The notes below the pieces were generated by a model. It saw only the letters and a program-made list of their open reading frames with translations. It was not told where the DNA came from and did not search any database. From contig NZ_JOIR01000002.1 of NCBI RefSeq assembly GCF_000720115.1, forward strand, positions 232,293 through 296,292: 64,000 nt of DNA, read 5' to 3'. Position 1 is the stretch's first letter. Every line of letters begins with the position of its first letter. A program made the position numbers and the translations under genes. Shown piece after piece: positions 43,319 through 51,593 of the stretch. This DNA is from Streptomyces sp. NRRL F-2580 (GTDB lineage Bacteria > Actinomycetota > Actinomycetes > Streptomycetales > Streptomycetaceae).

Positions 43319-44199
43319 GTGCTCGCAGGAGTCTGGAAGGCCAGGTCGCCGTCGTCACCGGCGCCGCCCGCGGGGTCGGCGAGCTGCTCGCCCGCAAGCT
43401 CTCCGCCCGCGGGGCGCGGATCGCCCTCGTCGGCCTGGAGCCGGAGGCCCTCAAGGAGGTCTCCGAGCGGCTGCACACCGACAGCGACCACTGGTACGCC
43501 GACGTCACCGACCACGAGGCCATGGCCCGCGTCGCGCAGGAGGTCAAGCAGCGCTTCGGCAAGGTCGACATCGTCGTCGCCAACGCGGGCGTGGCCGCCG
43601 GCGGGCCGTTCGCCGACTCGGACCCCGACGCCTGGCGCCGGGTCATCGAGGTCAACCTCATCGGCGGGGCCGTCACCGCCCGCGCCTTCCTGCCCGTACT
43701 GACGGAGAGCCGCGGCTACTTCCTGCAGATCGCCTCGCTCGCCGCGATCACCCCGGCGCCGATGATGACCGCCTACTGCGCGTCCAAGTCGGGCGTCGAG
43801 GCCTTCGCGCACTGCCTGCGCGCCGAGGTCGGCCACAAGGGCGTCAAGGTCGGCGTCGGCTACCTCTCCTGGACGGACACCGACATGGTGCGCGGGGCCG
43901 ACCAGGACGAGGTCATGCGGGAGCTGCGCCGGCGGCTGCCCTGGCCGTCGAACCGCACGTACCCGCTCGGCCCCGCCGTCGACCGGATCGTCGCGGGCAT
44001 CGAGCGGCGCTCTGCGCACGTGTACGCGCAGTGGTGGCTGCGCGGGATGCAGGGGGTGCGCGGGTACCTGCCCGGGCTCATCGCCACGGTCGGACAGCGC
44101 GAGATGAAGCACTTCGAACCGCGGCTGTCCGGTGTTTCCAAGGGACTTGTGGGGGCCGGCGGGGCCGCGGACGAGAAGGAGCGCACGCAGCGTCACTGA
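43315..44199 (+). CDS. Short-chain dehydrogenase/reductase
   Basis: A 294-residue SDR. It has the cofactor motif VVTGAARGVGELLARKL, NAG in VVANAGVAAGGPF, the catalytic Ser in FLQIASLAAI and YxxxK in AYCASKSGVEAF. A 50-residue C-terminal extension (WWLRGMQGVRGYLPGL) may be membrane-associated, as in sterol or lipid SDRs. It is the third gene of the BVMO-hydrolase-SDR set (start GTG 43315 overlapping the hydrolase stop). It would make or consume the ketone substrate. Confidence 0.93.
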   Translation: MSARRSLEGQVAVVTGAARGVGELLARKLSARGARIALVGLEPEALKEVSERLHTDSDHWYADVTDHEAMARVAQEVKQRFGKVDIVVANAGVAAGGPFADSDPDAWRRVIEVNLIGGAVTARAFLPVLTESRGYFLQIASLAAITPAPMMTAYCASKSGVEAFAHCLRAEVGHKGVKVGVGYLSWTDTDMVRGADQDEVMRELRRRLPWPSNRTYPLGPAVDRIVAGIERRSAHVYAQWWLRGMQGVRGYLPGLIATVGQREMKHFEPRLSGVSKGLVGAGGAADEKERTQRH

Positions 44200-44275
44200 T
44201 CGAAATGCGAGCTTTGTCCGTCCGTGCAAGTCTGGTCGAGGCCCCACCACCAACACCCCTCATGGAGTGAACAGC

Positions 44276-44452
44276 ATGGGTATCAAGGACCAGTTCCAGG
44301 ACAAGGCCGACGAGCTCAAGGACCGCGCGCAGAACGGCGCCAAGGGTGCGAAGGACGAGGCGACCCAGCGCACCGCCAAGCTCCAGGAGAAGTCGAAGCG
44401 CAGGCCGCAGCAGGAGCAGGCGGACCGGGCGCGCGACGAGTTCGACGCCTGA
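44276..44452 (+). CDS. Small hydrophilic CsbD-like stress protein
   Basis: A 58-residue, highly charged, helix-prone protein (GIKDQFQDKADELKDRAQNG, then a KAKDEATQRTAKLQEKSKRR-like repeat pattern). It resembles CsbD/LEA-type hydrophilins linked to general stress responses. ATG 44276 follows GGAGTG by seven bases. A strong terminator follows. Function is inferred from composition. Confidence 0.75.
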   Translation: MGIKDQFQDKADELKDRAQNGAKGAKDEATQRTAKLQEKSKRRPQQEQADRARDEFDA

Positions 44453-44474
44453 CCGGACTGCCGTAGGACCTGCG

Positions 44475-44512
44475 AAGGGGCGCGATCCCCGATGATGTGG
44501 ATCGCGCCCCTT
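44475..44512. terminator. Bidirectional terminator
   Basis: A 14-bp perfect stem (44475-44488 with 44499-44512) with a 10-base loop lies between the small stress protein gene and the converging tricorn protease gene. Confidence 0.75.
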
Positions 44513-44554
44513 CCGCATGCTCCTCTCCCGGAAGGCCCGTTGCTCACGGGCCGT

Positions 44555-47500
44555 TCACTCCCGCGGCGGCAGCTTCGGACGGCGCCGGTCCGGCACGTCC
44601 GTGTAGCCGGGCGGCACCGCGGCCGGGTCCTGCTCCAGCAGTTCCAGCGCCAGGTGCACGGCGTCGTCCAGCTGGGCGTGCCGCCCCTCCGCCCAGTCGA
44701 GCGGCGTGCGCAGGATCGCGAGGTCCGGCTCCACGCCGTGGTTCTCCACCCCCCACCCGTACTCCGGGAACCACGCGGCGTTCATCGGCACCGTGATCAC
44801 CGTGCCGTCGCCGAGGGTGTGCCGGCCGGTCATGCCGACCACCCCGCCCCAGGTGCGCTGGCCCACCACCGGGCCCAGCCCCAGCAGTTTGAAGGCCGCG
44901 GTGATCATGTCCCCGTCCGAGGAGGTCGCCTCGTCGGCCAGCGCCACGATCGGACCGCGGGGCGCGTTGGAGGCGTAGGAGACCGGCTGGGCGTCACGCG
45001 TCAGGTCCCAGCCGAGGATGGATCGGGTCAGCTTCTCCACCACCAGCTCGCTGATGTGGCCGCCCGCGTTGCCGCGTACGTCCACGATCAGCGCGGGCCG
45101 GGACATCTCCATCCGCAGGTCGCGGTTGAACTGCGCCCATCCCGAGCCGCCCATGTCGGGGATGTGGAGGTATCCGCACCGGCCGCCGCTGATCTCCCGG
45201 ACCACATCGCGCCGCTTGGACACCCAGTCCTGGTAGCGCAGCGGCCGTTCGTCGATCAGCGGCACGATGGCCACCCGCCGGGCGCGGCCCTCGCCCTCCG
45301 CGGGCTGGAAGGTCAGCTCCACCGTGGTCCCGCCCGCCGCCGACAGCAGCGGATAGGGGCCGGCCACCGGGTCCACGGGCCGCCCGTCCACATGGGTGAG
45401 CACGGCGCCCTCCCGGATGCCGGTGCCGGCCAGCGGGGAGCGGGCCTTGGAGTCCGAGGACTCGCCGGGCAGGATCCGGGCGATCACCCAGGTCCCGTCC
45501 TTGGGGTACAGGTTGGCGCCGAGCAGGCCGATCGCCCGCTGGTAGTGCGGGGGACCCTCGTTGCGGCGTGCGGGGGAGACGTAGGCGTGCGAGGTGCCGA
45601 GCTCACCGACGACTTCGCGCAGCAGGTCGGCGAACTCGTCGGGGGAGGCGACCCGTTCGACCAAGGGGCGGTACTGGCTCAGCACCCCGTCCCAGTCGAT
45701 GCCGCACATCTTCGGCTCCCAGAAGTAGGCGCGGATGATCCGTCCGGCCTCCTCGAAGGCCTGGCGCCACTCGGCCGCCGGGTCCACCTCGTGCAGGATG
45801 CGCCGCAGGTCCAGGTAGACGGTCGAGTCGCTGTCGCCCGACTCGGTCGCCGGGACCGCGCGCAGGTCCCCGTCGTCGTTGATCACCAGCCGGGTGCCGT
45901 CGCCGCTGACCGCGAACCAGTCCAGTCCCGAAGCCAGTTCGGTCTTGCGGGCCTTGGTCAGGTCGAAGTGCTCCAGCGTCGGCTTGCCGCTGATGTCGTT
46001 CGGGTTGGCGAAGGTCTCGCCGAGCGCGCCCGAGATCGGCCAGCGCAGCCACACCAGCCCGCCCCCGTGCACCGGGTACAGGGCCGAGTACTTGGACGCG
46101 GACACCGGGAAGGGAGTGACCCGGCTCTCCAGCCCCTCCACCTCCACGGTCACGGAGCCGTCGCCGTCGCCCGGTTCTCCTTCGACCGGGTCCAGTCCCC
46201 CCGCCGCGGGCCGGCCCTCGGCGGAGAGAGCGAAGGGGGAGGGGGTCGCGGAGGACAGCGGCACCAGGTACGGGCGGCAGCCCAGCGGGAACGACAGGTC
46301 GCCGGTGTGCACGTCGTAGACCGGGTCGAAACCGCGCCACGACAGGAAGGCCAGGTAGCGCCCGTCCCGGGTGAAGACCGGGTTCTCGTCCTCGAAGCGG
46401 CCGTTGGTGACGTCGACGATGACGCGCGCGCCGGGGCCGGAGATCCGGGCCATCTTGATCTGCCGCAGCGAACGGCCGATGCCCGGGTGCGACCAGGTCA
46501 GCCAGGCTCCGTCGGGGGAGAAGGCCAGGTCGGTGACGGGCCCGTTGATGGACCGGATCAGCTCGGTGACCTCGCCGTTGGACTCCTCCGTCGCGTTGAC
46601 GAGCAGCAGCCGGCCGTCGTTGGAGGCGATGGCGAGCCGCTCCCCGTCCGGGTCCGAGAGCAGCTCGGTGACGCGCCCCAGCTCGCCCGAGGCCAGCCGG
46701 CGCGGCTCGCGTTCCCCGGAGGCCCGGGGCAGGTAGGCGATCTCGATCGCGTCCTCGCCCTCGGCGTCGGTGACGTAGGCGACCTGTCCGCCGCTGCCGA
46801 GCATCTCCGGCAGCCGCACGCGCACGCCCGGCGTGTCGGCGATGGTCCGGGCGGGCCCGTCGCGGTGGGTCAGCCAGTACAGGCTGCCGCGCACCACGAC
46901 CGCGCTGGCCCGGCCGGTGGTGTCCACGGAGAGCGAGTCGACGTTGCTGGCGGCCGAGGCCTGGTAGGGGCGCCGGCCCGCGCGGGGTCCGCCGAGGCGG
47001 ACCTGGAGCCTGCGCGGGACGGCGTCGGGGGCCAGGGACTCGACGAGCCAGAGCTCGCCGGCGCACTGGTAGACGATCCGGGAGCCGTCGCTGGAGGCGT
47101 GCCGGGCGTAGAACTCCTCGTGGTCGGTGTGGCGGCGCAGGTCGGTGCCGTCGGGCAGGACGGAGTACAGGTTGCCGATGCCCTCGTGGTCGGAGAGGAA
47201 GGCGATCCGGCCGCCCACGAACATCGGCGCGTCCAGGTGCCCCTCGACGTCCTCCAGCAGCTGCCGGCCGTGCAGCCACAGCCGGCCGGTGGCCCCGCCG
47301 CGGTAGCGCTTCCAGGCGGCGGGCTCGTGCGGGGGCTTGCCGGTGAGCAGCAGGGTGCGGTGCTCGCCGTCGACGTCGGCGACCTGGATGTCGGAGACGG
47401 GCCCCCAGGGCAGGCGCCCGCCGGGGCTGCCGTCGGTGGGCAGCTTGTACGCCCAGGAGTAGTACGAGAACGGCTGTCCCCGGGAGGAGACCGCCAGGAT

Positions 47501-47818
47501 GTTGCCGTCGGGGTCCCAGCCGCAGACCCGGGTGTCGGTGGCGCCCCAGTGGCTCAGCTGGCGGGCGGGGCCGCCGTCGACGGGGGCGAGGTGGATCTCG
47601 GGGTCGAGGGTGCGCCAAGTGGTGAAGGCGATGTGCTTGCCGTCGGGGGAGAACCGCGGGTGGTTGACCCGGGTCCGGTCGACGGTGAGCCGCCAGGCCC
47701 GGCCGGGTGGCTGCCCGTCGGGGACCAGCGGGGCGACCCACAGGTCGTCCTCGGTGGCGAAGCACAGGAGGTCGTCGTGCAGGTGCGGGAACCGGAGGTA
47801 CGCGACGTCGTGACTCAC
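44555..47818 (-). CDS. Tricorn-like S41 protease
   Basis: A 1,087-residue protein with tricorn architecture. The N-terminal 650 residues are two WD-like beta propellers (repeats such as NHPRFSPDGKHIAFTTW, DLAFSPDGAWLTWS). A helical C1 domain, a PDZ domain (AGTGIREGAVLTHVDG) and the S41 catalytic domain follow (RGNAGGHISELVVEKL, ADEATSSDGDMI with the Ser near residue 966, GVENHGVEPD). Tricorn enzymes degrade peptides released by larger proteases. GTG 47818 is the family-like start (SHDVAYLRFPHLHDDLLCFA). It is divergent from a TetR gene across an 11-bp palindrome. Confidence 0.93.
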   Translation of the reverse strand: MSHDVAYLRFPHLHDDLLCFATEDDLWVAPLVPDGQPPGRAWRLTVDRTRVNHPRFSPDGKHIAFTTWRTLDPEIHLAPVDGGPARQLSHWGATDTRVCGWDPDGNILAVSSRGQPFSYYSWAYKLPTDGSPGGRLPWGPVSDIQVADVDGEHRTLLLTGKPPHEPAAWKRYRGGATGRLWLHGRQLLEDVEGHLDAPMFVGGRIAFLSDHEGIGNLYSVLPDGTDLRRHTDHEEFYARHASSDGSRIVYQCAGELWLVESLAPDAVPRRLQVRLGGPRAGRRPYQASAASNVDSLSVDTTGRASAVVVRGSLYWLTHRDGPARTIADTPGVRVRLPEMLGSGGQVAYVTDAEGEDAIEIAYLPRASGEREPRRLASGELGRVTELLSDPDGERLAIASNDGRLLLVNATEESNGEVTELIRSINGPVTDLAFSPDGAWLTWSHPGIGRSLRQIKMARISGPGARVIVDVTNGRFEDENPVFTRDGRYLAFLSWRGFDPVYDVHTGDLSFPLGCRPYLVPLSSATPSPFALSAEGRPAAGGLDPVEGEPGDGDGSVTVEVEGLESRVTPFPVSASKYSALYPVHGGGLVWLRWPISGALGETFANPNDISGKPTLEHFDLTKARKTELASGLDWFAVSGDGTRLVINDDGDLRAVPATESGDSDSTVYLDLRRILHEVDPAAEWRQAFEEAGRIIRAYFWEPKMCGIDWDGVLSQYRPLVERVASPDEFADLLREVVGELGTSHAYVSPARRNEGPPHYQRAIGLLGANLYPKDGTWVIARILPGESSDSKARSPLAGTGIREGAVLTHVDGRPVDPVAGPYPLLSAAGGTTVELTFQPAEGEGRARRVAIVPLIDERPLRYQDWVSKRRDVVREISGGRCGYLHIPDMGGSGWAQFNRDLRMEMSRPALIVDVRGNAGGHISELVVEKLTRSILGWDLTRDAQPVSYASNAPRGPIVALADEATSSDGDMITAAFKLLGLGPVVGQRTWGGVVGMTGRHTLGDGTVITVPMNAAWFPEYGWGVENHGVEPDLAILRTPLDWAEGRHAQLDDAVHLALELLEQDPAAVPPGYTDVPDRRRPKLPPRE

Positions 47819-47881
47819 CCCCCAATGCTTTCCGCGGCAAGGGGCCCTGGCAACTCGTACAGGTGATCCATGCCACTCCGC

Positions 47882-47912
47882 CCAGCGAAACGGAACGGTT
47901 TCGTTTCGCTGG
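47882..47912. promoter_or_regulatory. TetR operator candidate
   Basis: CCAGCGAAACG (47882-47892) and CGTTTCGCTGG (47902-47912) are perfect 11-base inverted repeats around nine bases. Another half-site-like CGTTTCG lies at about 47944. The site sits between the tricorn protease (start 47818) and TetR gene (start 47970), so it probably binds that TetR. Confidence 0.65.
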
Positions 47913-47969
47913 AGGCGGGGGTATCGTATGAAGCGTACGGAATCGTTTCGTTCGGACGGAGGCGCGGAG

Positions 47970-48560
47970 ATGACCGAGGCGATGGCGGCCCGGCGCAGCC
48001 GGATCACCCCCGAACGGCAGGCCGAACTGCACGAGGCGGTCCTCGACCTCCTGCGTGACGTCGGCTACGAGGCGCTGACCATGGACGCGGTCGCCGCCCG
48101 TACGAAGTCCAGCAAGGCCACCCTCTACCGCCAGTGGGGGAGCAAGCCGGAACTGGTCGCCAAGGCCCTGCGATGCACGCAGCCCGTCTCGCTGCGGGAG
48201 ATCGACACGGGCAGCCTGCGCGGGGACTTCGCGCTCATGGTGGAGCACTCGGACGACGCGCAGATGGCCAAGGACACCGCGCTGATGCGGGGTCTGGCCC
48301 ATGCCGTCCACGAGAGCCCGGAGCTCCACAAGGCCCTGCGGGACCTGCTGGTCGACCCGGAGATCAACGGTCTCCAGGCGATGCTCCGGCGGGCGGTGGA
48401 CCGAGGCGAGATCCGCCCGGACTGTCCGGCCCTGGACTTCGTACCGCACATGCTCATCGGGGCGTTCATCGCGCTCCCGCTGATCGAGGACCGTTCCGTG
48501 GACCGGGCCTTCCTCGGTGAGTTCATCGATGCCGTGGTCTTCCCCGCCCTCGGCGTCTGA
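47970..48560 (+). CDS. TetR family transcriptional regulator
   Basis: A 196-residue TetR regulator. The HTH is complete: RQAELHEAVLDLLRDVGYEA, LTMDAVAARTKSSKATLYRQ and WGSKPELVAKAL. The C-terminal ligand and dimer part ends with LIGAFIALPLIEDRSVDRAF. ATG 47970 has GGAGG seven bases upstream; ATG 47928 is in frame but without a good site. It precedes the MMPL exporter gene by about 130 bases, the usual order for a repressor and its efflux pump. Confidence 0.93.
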   Translation: MTEAMAARRSRITPERQAELHEAVLDLLRDVGYEALTMDAVAARTKSSKATLYRQWGSKPELVAKALRCTQPVSLREIDTGSLRGDFALMVEHSDDAQMAKDTALMRGLAHAVHESPELHKALRDLLVDPEINGLQAMLRRAVDRGEIRPDCPALDFVPHMLIGAFIALPLIEDRSVDRAFLGEFIDAVVFPALGV

Positions 48561-48688
48561 TCCACCCCGTCCCCTTAGGCTCCACCGCTTCCTGCTGCTC
48601 CTGACACGCCGCTCTCGTCGTCGGGCCGGCTCTCTACGCCCTGATCCATCCGGATCCATCCCACGACCTGAACGGGAGAACCACCGAC

Positions 48689-50890
48689 GTGGCTACCTTC
48701 CTCTACCGGCTCGGCAGGGGCGCCTTCCGGCGCCGCGGCCTCGTCGCCCTCCTCTGGGTGGCGCTGCTGTTCGCCGCCGGCTTCGGCGCGGCCTCGGCCG
48801 GCGCCCCCACCTCCGGCTCGTTCTCGATACCCGGCACGGAGGCCCAGAAGGCCTTCGACCTGCTGGACAAGAAGTTCCCGGGCATGGCCGCCCGCGGCGC
48901 CACCGCCCGCATCGTCATCAAGGCCCCCGAGGGCGCGAAGGTCACCGATCCCGGCCCCAAGGCCGAGGTCCAGAAGATCGTCTCTGATCTGAAGACCGGC
49001 CCGGGCGCGGCCGAGATCTCCTCCGTCGCCGACCCGTACGAGGCGCAGGCCGTGAGCCAGGACGGCTCCACCGCCTACGCCAGCGTCAAGTACAAGGTCA
49101 GCGGCATGGAGCTGAAGGACGCGACCCGCGACGCGCTCAAGGACTCCGGCGAGAGCGCCAAGGCCGCCGGGCTGAACGTCCAGATCGGCGGTGACGCGCT
49201 GATGGCGGCCCCCGAGACCGGCTCCGGCGAGATCATCGGCATCCTCATCGCCGCGATCGTCCTCGTGATCACCTTCGGCTCGCTGATCGCGGCCGGGCTG
49301 CCGCTGCTGACCGCCCTGATCGGCGTGGGCATCGGCGTCTCCTCCATCACCGCGCTCGCCAACGTGCTGGACCTCGGCTCCACCACCTCCACCCTCGCGA
49401 TGATGATCGGCCTCGCGGTCGGCATCGACTACGCCCTCTTCATCGTCTCCCGCTACCGCGTGGAGCTCGCCGAGGGCCGCGAGCGCGATGAGGCCGCGGG
49501 CCGCGCCGTCGGAACCGCCGGCTCCGCCGTCGTCTTCGCCGGTCTGACCGTGGTCATCGCCCTGGTGGGCCTGGCCGTCGTCAACATCCCGATGCTGACC
49601 AAGATGGGCTTCGCGGCCGCGGGCACCGTGGTCATCGCCGTGCTCGTCGCGCTGACCCTCGTCCCGGCCATCCTCGCCTTCGCGGGCAGGATGGTGCTGC
49701 CCGCGGGCAAGAAGAGCCGCCTGTTCGGCAAGGGCAAGCCGGCGGGTTCCGAGAAGAAGGCCAACGGCGGCACCCGCTGGGCCCGCTTCGTCCTGCGCCG
49801 CCCGGTCATGGTGCTGCTGGCCGGTGTGATCGGCCTCGGCGTCGTCGCCATTCCGGCGAGCAAGCTGGAGATGGGCCTGCCGGACGACGGCGCCCAGCCG
49901 GTCTCCACCAGCCAGCGCCAGGCGTACGACCTGCTGTCCGAGGGCTTCGGCCCGGGCTTCAACGGCCCGCTGATGGTCGTCGTCGACGGGGACAAGGCCC
50001 TCGCCGACTCCACCGTCGACCGGATCAAGGGCCTGGACGGGGTGGCCGCGGTCATGCCGCCGATGCCCAACGAGGCCGCCGACGCCTCGATGATCACCGT
50101 CATCCCGAAGGACCGTCCGTCCTCCACGCAGACCGAGGACCTGGTCCACGAGATCCGCGACGGCAGCGGGAACGACGTCATGGTCACCGGCGCCACCGCG
50201 ATGAACATCGACTTCTCGCAGAAGATGAACGACGCGCTGCTGCCCTACCTGGCACTCGTCGTCGGCCTCGCCTTCCTGCTCCTCATGCTCGTGTTCCGCT
50301 CGGTCCTGGTCCCGCTCAAGGCGGCCGTCGGCTTCCTGCTCTCGGTCGTCGCCGCCCTCGGCGCGGTCGTCGCGGTCTTCCAGTGGGGCTGGCTCGGCTC
50401 GGTCTTCGGCGTGGAGCAGACCGGCCCGATCATGTCGATGATGCCGATCTTCATGGTGGGCGTCGTCTTCGGTCTGGCCATGGACTACGAGGTCTTCCTC
50501 GTCACCCGGATGCGTGAGGCGTACGTCCACGGCGAGCGCCCGGGCCAGGCCGTGGTGACCGGCTTCCAGTACAGCGCGCGGGTCGTCGTGGCCGCCGCCG
50601 TCATCATGATCGCGGTGTTCTCGGGCTTCATCGGAGCCAGCGAGCAGATGGTCAAGATGATCGGCTTCGGTCTGGCCGTCGCCGTCTTCTTCGACGCCTT
50701 CGTGGTCCGCATGGCCATCGTGCCGGCGGTGCTCGCACTGCTCGGTCACAAGGCCTGGTGGCTGCCGAAGTGGCTGGACCGGCTGCTGCCGAACGTGGAC
50801 GTGGAGGGCGAGAGCCTGCGCAAGCACCTCTCGAAGGCCCCGCAGTCTCCCGAGGGCCCGGACAAGGACCGCGAGCTGGTCAACGCCTGA
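48689..50890 (+). CDS. MMPL family RND-type exporter
   Basis: A 733-residue membrane protein with 12 helices in two halves. Helix 1 is GLVALLWVALLFAAGFGAA. Each half has an extracytoplasmic domain (GTEAQKAFDLLDKKFPGMAA first) and a proton-relay helix (GLAVGIDYALFIVSRYR; GLAMDYEVFLVTRMRE). MMPL proteins export lipids, siderophores or drugs. GTG 48689 follows GGGAG. The upstream TetR gene is the probable regulator. A strong terminator follows. Confidence 0.94.
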   Translation: MATFLYRLGRGAFRRRGLVALLWVALLFAAGFGAASAGAPTSGSFSIPGTEAQKAFDLLDKKFPGMAARGATARIVIKAPEGAKVTDPGPKAEVQKIVSDLKTGPGAAEISSVADPYEAQAVSQDGSTAYASVKYKVSGMELKDATRDALKDSGESAKAAGLNVQIGGDALMAAPETGSGEIIGILIAAIVLVITFGSLIAAGLPLLTALIGVGIGVSSITALANVLDLGSTTSTLAMMIGLAVGIDYALFIVSRYRVELAEGRERDEAAGRAVGTAGSAVVFAGLTVVIALVGLAVVNIPMLTKMGFAAAGTVVIAVLVALTLVPAILAFAGRMVLPAGKKSRLFGKGKPAGSEKKANGGTRWARFVLRRPVMVLLAGVIGLGVVAIPASKLEMGLPDDGAQPVSTSQRQAYDLLSEGFGPGFNGPLMVVVDGDKALADSTVDRIKGLDGVAAVMPPMPNEAADASMITVIPKDRPSSTQTEDLVHEIRDGSGNDVMVTGATAMNIDFSQKMNDALLPYLALVVGLAFLLLMLVFRSVLVPLKAAVGFLLSVVAALGAVVAVFQWGWLGSVFGVEQTGPIMSMMPIFMVGVVFGLAMDYEVFLVTRMREAYVHGERPGQAVVTGFQYSARVVVAAAVIMIAVFSGFIGASEQMVKMIGFGLAVAVFFDAFVVRMAIVPAVLALLGHKAWWLPKWLDRLLPNVDVEGESLRKHLSKAPQSPEGPDKDRELVNA

Positions 50891-50917
50891 CCTGGCACCG
50901 TCCGGCCGACAGGACGG

Positions 50918-50960
50918 CCCGGCCCCGCACCGCCCGCTCGCCGGGCGGTGCGGGGCCGGG
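50918..50960. terminator. Bidirectional terminator
   Basis: A perfect 19-bp stem (50918-50936 with 50942-50960) with loop CTCGC lies between the converging MMPL (50890) and SsgA-like (50980) genes. Confidence 0.8.
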
Positions 50961-50979
50961 TCCGTTTCGTGCCCGGGCC

Positions 50980-51417
50980 TTACGCCCTACGGGTGGCGGC
51001 GGCCGGCGCGTACGCACGGCGCAGGAAGCGGCGCAGCGCGGCGATGTCGAACTGGATCACGGCGACGCCCTCCGGGGAGTGGAACTCGACGACCGCCTGG
51101 ACGCGGCCGCAGGGCCAGACGCGTACGTCCCCGGTCCCGGTCGGCGCCTGGAGGCCGGCCTCCAGCAGGGCGAGGGGGAAGACCCACTCGTTGTCGGTTC
51201 CCTCGGGGGAAAGGTCGGCCGGGAAGACGATCCGGACGGCCAGCGGCTCGGCGGGGGCGTAGCGCAGGGCGACCGGGATGGTCCGGTAGAGGGGATCGTC
51301 GGTGATCACACGGGCCAGTACCCGCTCCTCGACCGGGGTCGTGGTCGAGGACGTGGGGGCGGTCGCGGTCGCCGTCGCGGTCGCGGTGGCTGGTGGATTC
51401 TCGGCGGTGGCTGACAT
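50980..51417 (-). CDS. SsgA-like protein (SALP family)
   Basis: A 145-residue protein of the SsgA/SsgB family, which is found in sporulating actinomycetes and guides septum placement and cell-wall remodelling. After a disordered start with a Thr-Ala dipeptide repeat (TATATATATAP), the conserved core reads LARVITDDPLYRTIPVALRY, PLAVRIVFPADLSPEGTDNE, WVFPLALLEAGLQAPTGTGD and FHSPEGVAVIQFD. Which SALP subtype it is cannot be told. ATG 51417 follows GAGGAG by nine bases. It is divergent from the ECF transporter operon. Confidence 0.9.
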   Translation of the reverse strand: MSATAENPPATATATATATAPTSSTTTPVEERVLARVITDDPLYRTIPVALRYAPAEPLAVRIVFPADLSPEGTDNEWVFPLALLEAGLQAPTGTGDVRVWPCGRVQAVVEFHSPEGVAVIQFDIAALRRFLRRAYAPAAATRRA

Positions 51418-51515
51418 CGACCAGGCTCCTCGAAATCGGAACATTTGCGTCCGTTTGTCCCCAGCCTCGCACATTCCGACGAAACCGCACGGACGTATTT
51501 GTGATGGCTGCGCTC

Positions 51516-51532
51516 TTGCCAACGGTTTGCAA
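51516..51532 (+). promoter_or_regulatory. Nur-box-like operator
   Basis: TTGCCA-ACGGT-TTGCAA (51516-51532) matches the Streptomyces Nur consensus tTGCaa-N5-ttGCAA with one core mismatch. TATTCT at 51541-51546 could be the -10 element, so a bound repressor would cover the promoter. It lies 62 bases upstream of the ECF transporter start. Confidence 0.7.
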
Positions 51533-51593
51533 CTGGGCACTATTCTTGAACGGTTAAAGACTGCGTTAAGGCGTACGGAAGCGGAGCCACCCC

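Noticed and set aside
51418..51593. Cobalamin riboswitch upstream of the CbiM gene
   Set aside because: The region is short, lacks a recognisable B12-box, and holds a Nur-type palindrome over the likely promoter instead.
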